Below are positions 6,676-12,342 of a stretch of DNA of 12,342 bases, in pieces. The DNA is from Hamiltosporidium magnivora (Eukaryota; Microsporidia; Dubosqiidae), in the NCBI GenBank assembly GCA_004325065.1, contig PITI01000443.1, positions 1-12,342 on the forward strand. Reading direction: 5' to 3'. The position numbers were made by a program, and so were the translations under genes. Below the pieces are notes generated by a model, which saw nothing but the letters and a program-made list of their open reading frames with translations, ran no database searches and was not told where the DNA came from. Position 1 is the stretch's first letter. Every line of letters starts with the position of its first letter.

Positions 6676-7392
6676 ATTGAAGATAAGAAATTTTGAGAAA
6701 TAAGAAAAAATGTAAAAAATAAAATAAAAAAAATAGATAAATATTTAAAAAAGAAATTTAAGAGAAATAAAATTTAAAAAATAAAATAAATTACTAGTAA
6801 TAGATAAATATTTATAAAAAAAAATGTAAAAAATATAAAATTTAAAATTTAAAAACCTTTTTTTTTATTTTAAATCCCTAATTATAAAAAAAATATTTCT
6901 TAAAAAAAGCATAAAAATAGAAAAAAAAATAAAGTTCTATTCAAAAATTTAAAGTTTATTTAATTAAAAAAATTTTTTTTCTTATTATAAAGAAAAAATA
7001 GATTATAAAAATAAAAAATATAATTTTTTATCATATAAAAGGTATTTTTAGTTTTTATTTTATTCAAAGCTGTAATAATTTAAACATTTATTTTTTCTTT
7101 TAAAAAAAAAACATTTTATACAAATTACCAAATATGAATAAAATAAATCATTATAAAATACCTTTAACCAATAAAAAAACTTTGAAAAATATAACAGTTT
7201 TCCTTTTACTAATTATAAAAAATTTAAAGATTTACTTCTATTAATAAAATAATTAAATAAAGAAATAAAGAAATAAAGAATTCCTATTATTCTCATGTAT
7301 AAGTATTTTTTTAAATAAATACAAATCAACTTTCCTTAAAAATAATTACATATTAAAATTTATAAAAAAATAATAAAAAAATATATTTCAGA
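6676..7392. other. Long AT-only spacer between divergent PheRS alpha and KISH genes
   Basis: No gene, RNA or longer repeat is recognised. The DNA is almost pure A/T with runs of up to nine A, and AAATAAAG repeated three times at about 7256-7280. It should contain the KISH promoter at its right end. Confidence 0.5.
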
Positions 7393-7395
7393 CCC
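7393..7395 (+). promoter_or_regulatory. CCC motif 6 bases before the KISH start
   Basis: The context CCCTTTTAAATG ends in the start codon at 7402. It is nearly the same as CCCTTTAATG at the Tom20-like gene on the opposite strand. It agrees with the conserved N-terminus MSALFNF. Confidence 0.65.
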
Positions 7396-7401
7396 TTTTA
7401 A

Positions 7402-7626
7402 ATGTCTGCATTATTTAACTTTGATTCTTTAATGAGAGTTAGTGTTTTAGTAATTTGTACTTCTACTTATATAAAAAAACATTTTCCTTCTATGATATCT
7501 AAAGAAAGTAAAGGTATTTCATCTGTATTTTATAAATCTTCTGTGATTGGAGAGAGACTTTCTCCGTATGTAAGTATTACATGTATAGTATTTGGTTTTA
7601 TGTCGTTGAAATCTTTGGTTTTTTAG
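7402..7626 (+). CDS. KSH1: KISH/Ksh1 (TMEM167) family secretory-pathway membrane protein, 74 aa
   Basis: The protein begins MSALFNFDSL and has GERLSPYVSITCI at 50-62, the two signature blocks of the KISH family (yeast Ksh1, animal TMEM167/Kish). The length is typical (about 72-74 aa). There are two hydrophobic segments, about 11-22 and 56-73, with a basic loop between them. The family acts in the early secretory pathway at the Golgi and is essential in yeast; its precise mechanism is not settled. The start is fixed by the conserved N-terminus and by CCC six bases upstream. AATAAA follows the TAG stop directly. The last 25 coding bases plus 3' flank are duplicated just downstream. It lies tail to tail with the Tom20-like gene. 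Confidence 0.93.
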   Translation: MSALFNFDSLMRVSVLVICTSTYIKKHFPSMISKESKGISSVFYKSSVIGERLSPYVSITCIVFGFMSLKSLVF

Positions 7627-7708
7627 AATAAAAATATTTTTCTTGTTTTTATTGATTGTGGTGTTTTAAGTCGTTGAAATCTTTGGTTTTTTAGAATAAA
7701 AATATTTT
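7602..7708 (+). repeat. Duplicated 3' end of KISH (two identical 39-base copies, 68 apart)
   Basis: Bases 7602-7640 and 7670-7708 are identical. The first copy contains the last codons of KISH, its stop and AATAAA; the second is non-coding downstream sequence. The perfect identity implies a recent duplication. Confidence 0.9.
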
Positions 7709-7811
7709 ATTTTGAATATTTTTTATGTTTTTGGCTTCAAAATCGAGAGGTAAAAGTGGACTAGAATAAGATAGTAAGTTGGTTTTTCCAAAAAAGAAAT
7801 GTAAAAAAACA

Positions 7812-8042
7812 AAAATATATTTTATTTATGCATATCTTAAGTTTCTTCGTTGTAAAAATAGAAAAATTTAAAAAATATATTTTATTTATGCATATCTTAA
7901 GTTTCTTCGTTGTAAAAATAGAAAAATATAAAAAATATATTTTATTTATGCGTATTCATTTTTCTTTTTTGTCAAAATACAAAAATACAAAAATATAAAA
8001 AATATATTTTATTTATGCGTATTCATTTTTCTTTTTTGTCAA
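7812..8042 (-). repeat. Four-unit array carrying copies of the 3' end of the Tom20-like gene
   Basis: Two 60-base units (7812-7871, 7872-7930) are nearly identical. Two further units begin at 7931 and 7998, 67 apart. All four share AAATATATTTTATTTATGC on the plus strand, which on the minus strand gives GCATAAATAAAATATATTT: the last Ala codon, stop and AATAAA of the Tom20-like gene. The unit at 7998-8042 is the real gene end. That at 7931-7975 repeats it exactly over about 45 bases. The outer two are more diverged. Confidence 0.88.
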
Positions 8043-8342
8043 AACATTAAGTAATTCAGTGTCATTTGGATTTATTTCTTCCAATATTTGTGACCAATCA
8101 CAATTTAGAACCTGGTATGCGTACATATAATATTCAGAGGCTAGGTTTTTATCACCAGATGATGCTAGTCTTTTGGCTTCGTTTAAAGTTGTTTTTATCA
8201 CTTCGTTTTCTGATGAACTTTTTTTCTTCACATATAAGTCTGAAAGATAATTTTCATCGTTTAAAAGTTTATTGAATTGGTATTTGTAAAATCTATAAAT
8301 TAAATAAAAAGAAATTGAAGTAAAGAAAAATTTTCGTAACAT
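8013..8342 (-). CDS. Probable Tom20-like outer-membrane import receptor, 109 aa
   Basis: The chosen start is the ATG at 8342, preceded by CCC three bases before it. Extending the frame to 8357 would need a TTG start and is not justified. Residues 4-18 form a single N-terminal membrane segment (FFFTSISFYLIYRFY) followed by a basic-charged linker. Residues about 52-102 match the Tom20 core: LNEAKRLASSGDKNLASEYY and AYQVLNCDWSQILEEINPND, ending in TELLNVL. The animal/fungal pattern is a first helix GEELLAQG, a second helix with A in HLTNAI, then LLQxLQQTLP..V...L. This is one TPR-like unit, as in Tom20. Tom20 recognises presequences of proteins entering mitochondria; here the organelle would be a mitosome. 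The identification is by eye, and another tail- or signal-anchored TPR protein is possible. Confidence 0.62.
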   Translation of the reverse strand: MLRKFFFTSISFYLIYRFYKYQFNKLLNDENYLSDLYVKKKSSSENEVIKTTLNEAKRLASSGDKNLASEYYMYAYQVLNCDWSQILEEINPNDTELLNVLTKKKNEYA

Positions 8343-8346
8343 TAAA

Positions 8347-8349
8347 GGG
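8347..8349 (-). promoter_or_regulatory. CCC motif 4 bases before the Tom20-like start
   Basis: On the minus strand it reads CCCTTTAATG, ending in the start codon at 8342. This is what decides the start of the Tom20-like gene. Confidence 0.65.
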
Positions 8350-8609
8350 ATGGTCAAGTTGTATTTTTTTAAAGCGGCGTTTTTTAAGTTCGATTTAATA
8401 AATTCTATGTAATAAATATATTTTGGTAAAATAGAATATTTAATATTTTTTTAGAATGAAGAGATTGGTTTCGAAATTAAAAAAATGATGAAATAAAGCT
8501 GTGATCAAATGAATATATTTATAATTCAAGTTTTGTACATTAAAGACATAAAATGTTGTTATGAAACCAGCAATAATAAATAATGCCTTCTAACGGAATA
8601 AATAATGAC
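8350..8609. other. Boundary between native gene block and LINE
   Basis: This is AT-rich sequence in which composition begins to shift towards the higher GC of the LINE. It may contain the LINE 5' UTR and the promoter of the Tom20-like gene. No gene was recognised. Confidence 0.4.
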
Positions 8610-8612
8610 TAC

Positions 8613-9398
8613 TGAATCACAGAAACGGACGCAAAACAACATTTGCTACTTGGAATTTACGCACCTTGCTGGGGGCAGGGGCATTCAAAAACTTACAAAT
8701 TAATTCGAGAGATCCATATTACTGTGGTAGCTATTCAGGAAATTGGATAGAAGGATACCATAACAATGGACGGCAACCAGCACACCATGTTTATTAGTAG
8801 CAGCTAAAGAAGCGAGTTTGGAACGGAATTTAGAGTACAGAAGAAATTTAAATCTAAAGTAATAAATTTTGAATCTGTAAATGGGAGACTTTGTGCAATA
8901 CAACTCAAAATGAGACACTTTAACTACTATAATTTTATTGCATGCTCCAATTGAAGAATTCAGTAAAAAATACAAAGATTCTTTCTATGAGCAGTTAAAA
9001 AAACTAAACAGTAATACGCCTAGAGACGATGGGAAGCTTATTTTAGGAGATATTAACGCAAAGGTAGGTAACGAATAGGAATGAAAGCCTATAACAGGAG
9101 GGAATGGTTCTCATAATATGTGTAATATAATGTTCTACGGCTAGGGTATTTCGGAACTGGGTCGAATTTGAACTTTGCAAGTATTAACTTTGAAATGCAA
9201 GAGAATTCATACGACTACGTGGAAATCACCTTATGATATCTCTAACAATCAGATTGATCATGTTTCAATTGACCGGTGGCACGGTAGTGATATTCTTGAT
9301 ATTCGAACATACAGAGGAGCTGATGTTGATTCTGACAATTACTTGGTGGTAGTGGACTATCTAAAGACTATCTATGCAAAAAAAAGAAAGAGAGGCTA
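8613..9398 (+). pseudogene. Broken LINE endonuclease domain (APE/exonuclease-endonuclease-phosphatase)
   Basis: This domain nicks target DNA to prime reverse transcription. Motifs in order: ATWNLRTL (about 8637-8660), VVAIQEIG (8726-8747) with the catalytic Glu, then FGTEFRVQKKFKSKVINF, then LHAPIEEFSKKYKDSFYEQL (from 8938), LILGDINAKVG (about 9040-9072) with catalytic Asp/Asn, and QIDHVSIDRWHGSDILDIRT (9251-9310). It ends in DSDNYLVV (9328-9351), where the family has SDHYLV. The catalytic His is Asn here, so the domain would be dead even without the breaks. There are at least two frame shifts and several stops. The open stretch 9175-9399 is only the last part of this domain, not a separate gene. 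Confidence 0.88.
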
Positions 9399-9960
9399 AG
9401 TCTGATAGAAAATTGTCAGTAGACAAGTTAAGCAATAATCAAGAGACCAGGGAAGGCTATCAAGTACAACTCGAGAATAATTCATGTGAGGTGACAAGTG
9501 GAGACATTGAAAGGCATTGGGGCGATTAAAAAGGCAATTAGAAATGCGCCTGAAAAAACCGAAGTCATGAGCCGAAAATCAGGCTGGAACCATGGTTTGA
9601 TGAGGAATTTTAAGAGGATCTGGAGAAGAGACGGATCGCTTTGTGAAAGATGCATCAAATGGCCTTAGAGGCCCACGAGAAACCTTCCACATAGAAAGCT
9701 GGAAAGCAAAGCGCATCTCAACGCGAAGAAGAGGAAGAGTGAAAAAAAAATTCGAGTTTGGAAACTTTCAAATCCTGGGAAACGATATAAGGTACCAAGA
9801 GTCAAAAGGTGTAAAGCGAGTTTTTTTACGGACACGATCTATTGCAAAGCCAAAAAAGGAAAATACTTGGAGACCTAGCAGCATTCTTGAGTAGATAGGC
9901 AGAATACTTCTCCGAACTTCTGAATAATAATGCGTTGGATGAGAGCTTTACTCTGAGATA
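9390..9960 (+). pseudogene. LINE linker between endonuclease and reverse transcriptase
   Basis: This is a Lys/Arg-rich linker. The recognisable part is its end, KAKKGKYLGDLAAFLSR, a TAG stop, then AEYFSELLNN (about 9849-9930), which matches the family's RWAEYFSELLN with Trp replaced by the stop at 9896-9898. An open frame at 9643-9894 overlaps this part in another frame and is not a gene. Confidence 0.7.
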
Positions 9961-11480
9961 GGAGAATGTAGAAGCTGTCGAACCCACTTTTACAGAAGTA
10001 GGGGATATCGTTTTAAAGCTAAATAATCACAAAGTATGTGGATAGGACCCATTGCCAGAGTAGTTCTTTAAATATAAATGAGACAGATTGACCGAAGAGA
10101 TGTATAAAATGGTAATCGAGATCTGGAAACGAGAGATCATGCCCTGAAAGTAAAACACTGGTCTGACCGTGCCATGTTACAAGAAAAAAAGATAAATCAG
10201 CAGCAGATATTATAGGGGAATTTTGCTGTAAATGCCGCTAAAAATATTTTCGATAATTCGTGCCAAAAGATTGAAAACCAGAGGAGGAAGTGTAAGTAAA
10301 ATACCAGTGCGATTTAGATTTAATATATCGAGACGGATCAGATGTTTGGGTCGAGGATAATTATGGAAAGGGGTATGAGTTTAATGTATCATTGCATAAG
10401 TTATTCATAGACTTCAGAGCGACTATATCCAGTTACTTAGGAAACCTTTTCAGTTTAATGCAACATGTGTTTAGTTTTTCCTCAAAACTCAAAAATTCAC
10501 GAAAATAACATTAAAGGCAACAAATAGTAAAGTTTAATTAAAATTGAACTATTTGGCTTTTTTGTTGTGAAAGAAGACCTGATACAAGACGATTCACTCT
10601 CGACACTTTTCTTAAATCCGGAACGAATCGCAGTACTAAGGATGTGTCTTATTAATCCCGGATTAAGTATTTTACACAGGAAATGTGAGAAGCTAAGTTT
10701 TTCTGATGATATGGCTTTGTAGCGACGAAGTAAGACGTATGTAAAAAATGGGGACACGGTTAGAATTGAGGCTCAGCAAATAGGGCTGAGAATTGTTAAA
10801 CCAGGACCGAAGTAGATGATAAATAGTAGAAGCGCCACGAAATGGAGATATATGAACGATTTCCACGGATTTGAAAGGGTAAGCAGTTCACATACCCGGG
10901 TCTAGGCAACGAAAATAATGAAGTAACTGCGAAGATTCAAGCAAGGATAGTAGAGTAAAACCGGTATTACTATAGTTTTAATAGTACCCTGAAGTTCTCG
11001 CTAATTTCAAAGCAAGTCAAAATTAAGATGTATCAAACGATTATCCAGCCGATGGTAACCTACGGTTCGGAAGCATAGACCTTACAATAAAGAACCAAAA
11101 CACTTTCAAGAGTAGCGAATGGAAAGTATCACGAAAAATCTACTGCGCAGTTTGTGATGGCTCCGTGTAGAGAATCAGAACTAACACGGAATTGGAAATG
11201 ATCTAAAGAGGTCTTTCAATAGTGAATGTAAATAAAGAAAGGCGGTCGAGCTGACTCTGACGTCTTCAGAGGATAGATTTTAATATGGTTTCCAAAAAAG
11301 ATTGAATTTTGATGCGAATGAGACAGGGATTACCAAGCGTACGGAAAAGGTTGATAGATGATGTCGCAGCCGAGCTTTAAAATCTCTAAGGTCACAATTA
11401 GAGAGCGGAAGCGTATCATACACAATAATGACGATTGACCTTGTTGCACTAACCAAGGTTCTGCAAGAAGTGTAGCGCCA
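9960..11480 (+). pseudogene. Broken LINE reverse transcriptase and C-terminal domain
   Basis: Seen in changing frames: VEPTFTEVGDIVLKLNNHKV (about 9978-10037), MYKMVIEIWKREIMP (10101-10145), SRYYRGILL with KIFSIIRAKRL (10200-10275; family YRGIsLL...KI.S.I...RL), and LHKLFIDFRAT (10392-10424), which holds the first catalytic Asp (10410-10412). VKEDLIQDDSLSTLFLNPE follows (family GVRQGDxLSPxLFNLxLE). FSDDMAL has its Asp-Asp at 10705-10710 (family F/YxDD). After a frame shift come the thumb and C-terminal parts up to about 11480. Both catalytic elements remain readable although the frame is destroyed. This domain copies element RNA into DNA at the nicked target. Confidence 0.87.
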
Positions 11481-11645
11481 ATTATGATCAAAGAACATAA
11501 AATGAAATGCAAGGATTTATTTAGAAATTATATTTAAAATGGTTTGTTTATAATATTCAGTGATAATATTTTAAAACACTGACTTAAAGTCTATTTGTAT
11601 GTTAGCTCTATAGCAAAAGATATTTACATATTCCACTTCTCTTAT

Positions 11646-11672
11646 ACCTCTCGGTGTTGAGGATGAAAAAAT
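11646..11672 (+). repeat. Diverged 27-base direct repeat, copy 1
   Basis: It matches 12313-12339 at 23 of 27 positions; three of the four differences are transitions. The core is ACCTCTCGGTGTTGAGGATG. Its GC is higher than the surrounding DNA. The sequences just upstream of both copies also look loosely alike. Confidence 0.55.
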
Positions 11673-12312
11673 AGAACGCCTTGAAAAATATATATAATTT
11701 GGTAAAATACATTATATTTTTCTGTAAAAAAAATATGTGCAGATTAGTTTATTTGAACCTAAAAATATTGATATTCAAAAAAGAATCCTAAAATAGATTT
11801 TTTATCTTAAAATTTAGTAAATAAAGAGAAGCACAATAGATGACCCATGTAAAATATTTTGTTTTCAGAAAAAGTAATATATGATACAGACCTATCCACT
11901 GCCATTGCCTATTCCCAGACAAATTAAATGCAAAATAGAATAAAATTAAATAGATAAATTTTATTACTAAACTTTTAAATAATAAGCTTTAAGAGTTTTC
12001 GTTAATCTATTTCATAGTTAGAAAGAAGGAAAATATATTGTGGTTCTTCCAAAAAAGATTCTTTTTGAAATAAAATAGATTGTGACAAATATAGAATTAG
12101 AAAATTTTTAAATTATATTAATTTTACTTTTCAACATGATTGCAACCAAAAAACATGTTTTTTTAAACGAGAAACAAAATTTAAAAGCATCTACGGCATA
12201 TGTTGACAATACTATAATAAAATCAATGACGTAAAATTAAGAGGTAATGCAAGAAGAATCCTTTTCCTTTTTATACATCTTACTGGTGCTTACTTCTTAT
12301 TCATTACTTTTT

Positions 12313-12339
12313 ACCTCTCAGTGTCGAAGATGAACAAAT
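12313..12339 (+). repeat. Diverged 27-base direct repeat, copy 2
   Basis: The core is ACCTCTCAGTGTCGAAGATG, 667 bases after copy 1 and in the same orientation. It runs to the edge of the window, so the full extent of the repeat cannot be seen. Confidence 0.55.
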
Positions 12340-12342
12340 GAA

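Larger units (their letters stand above)
8610..11480 (+). mobile_element. Near full-length, heavily decayed APE-type LINE
   Basis: Pieces of one retrotransposon protein follow each other in the right order but in changing frames: endonuclease (8613-9385), linker (9390-9960), reverse transcriptase (9960-10760) and the C-terminal LINE region (10880-11480). Many stops and frame shifts mean it cannot code. Its GC content is visibly higher than that of the native genes on its left. The C-terminal part includes NRYYYSFNSTLKFSL, PMVTYGSEA then stop, RIRTNTELEMI, KRLIDDVAAEL and RAEAYH, as in many arthropod elements often annotated as craniofacial development protein 2-like (RTE/BovB-type endonuclease). 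The clade cannot be fixed by eye. The 3' end is set where similarity stops, near 11480; no clear tail or target-site duplication was found. Confidence 0.88.
11481..12342. other. AT-rich flank without a recognised gene
   Basis: The composition returns to strongly AT-rich. No coding region has family resemblance or a CCC-ATG start, and no RNA gene was seen. The only structure found is the diverged repeat pair listed separately. Part of the stretch could be LINE 3' untranslated sequence or other transposon debris. Confidence 0.5.

Noticed and set aside
8066..8275. Open frame of 69 codons, plus strand
   Set aside because: It is antisense to the Tom20-like gene and has no start signal.
8343..8357. 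N-terminal extension of the Tom20-like protein from a TTG at 8357
   Set aside because: Nuclear genes of this type start at ATG; the ATG at 8342 has CCC four bases upstream.
8700..8975. Open frame of 91 codons, minus strand
   Set aside because: It is antisense to the LINE endonuclease domain.
10497..10757. Open frame of 86 codons, minus strand
   Set aside because: It is antisense to the LINE reverse transcriptase around the FSDD motif.
11280..11512. Two overlapping open frames, minus strand
   Set aside because: Both are antisense to the LINE C-terminal region (KRLIDDVAAEL, RAEAYH).
1..12342. tRNA, rRNA, CRISPR array or bacterial operon
   Set aside because: I saw no tRNA-like arms with a GGTTCGA-type loop, no rRNA blocks, no regularly spaced identical repeats with unique spacers, and all recognisable genes are eukaryotic.

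Overview
This window looks like part of an AT-rich microsporidian genome with unusually long intergenic spacers. Several things point that way. Seven of the eight genes have a CCC tract just before the start codon, a signal reported for microsporidian genes. Genes are intronless, small proteins are common, and AATAAA signals touch stop codons. Recognisable products are a eukaryotic cytosolic phenylalanyl-tRNA synthetase alpha subunit, a KISH/Ksh1 secretory protein, an Lso2/CCDC124 ribosome hibernation factor and a probable Tom20 (mitosome import). The species cannot be named from the sequence alone.

Layout: positions 1-486 hold nothing recognisable. Positions 487-1135 are the decayed 3' end of an APE-type LINE on the minus strand, 5'-truncated and ending in a (GTAA)4 tail. 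The native gene block runs from about 1178 to 8342: a 182-aa unknown (+), a 74-aa possible Ctf8-like protein (+), Lso2 (-), a 108-aa unknown (+), a 123-aa Cys-cluster unknown (+), PheRS alpha (-), KISH (+) and Tom20-like (-). Positions 8610-11480 hold a near full-length but heavily broken LINE (+) with endonuclease, reverse transcriptase and the conserved C-terminal region. From 11481 to the end there is AT-rich DNA with one diverged 27-bp repeat pair.

The native genes are housekeeping: translation (PheRS, Lso2), secretion (KISH), organelle import (Tom20-like) and perhaps replication (Ctf8-like). They are not an operon; each has its own start signal. Every spacer inside the block carries its own local family of short AT-rich repeats. 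In at least three cases (KISH, Tom20-like, PheRS alpha) the repeats are tandem copies of the gene's own 3' end including stop codon and AATAAA signal.

The two LINE relics have visibly higher GC than the native DNA and resemble elements common in arthropods, so transfer from an animal host is a reasonable hypothesis. Six conserved Trp codons in them now read TAG and none reads TGA, a pattern expected from CpA-to-TpA mutation as in fungal RIP.
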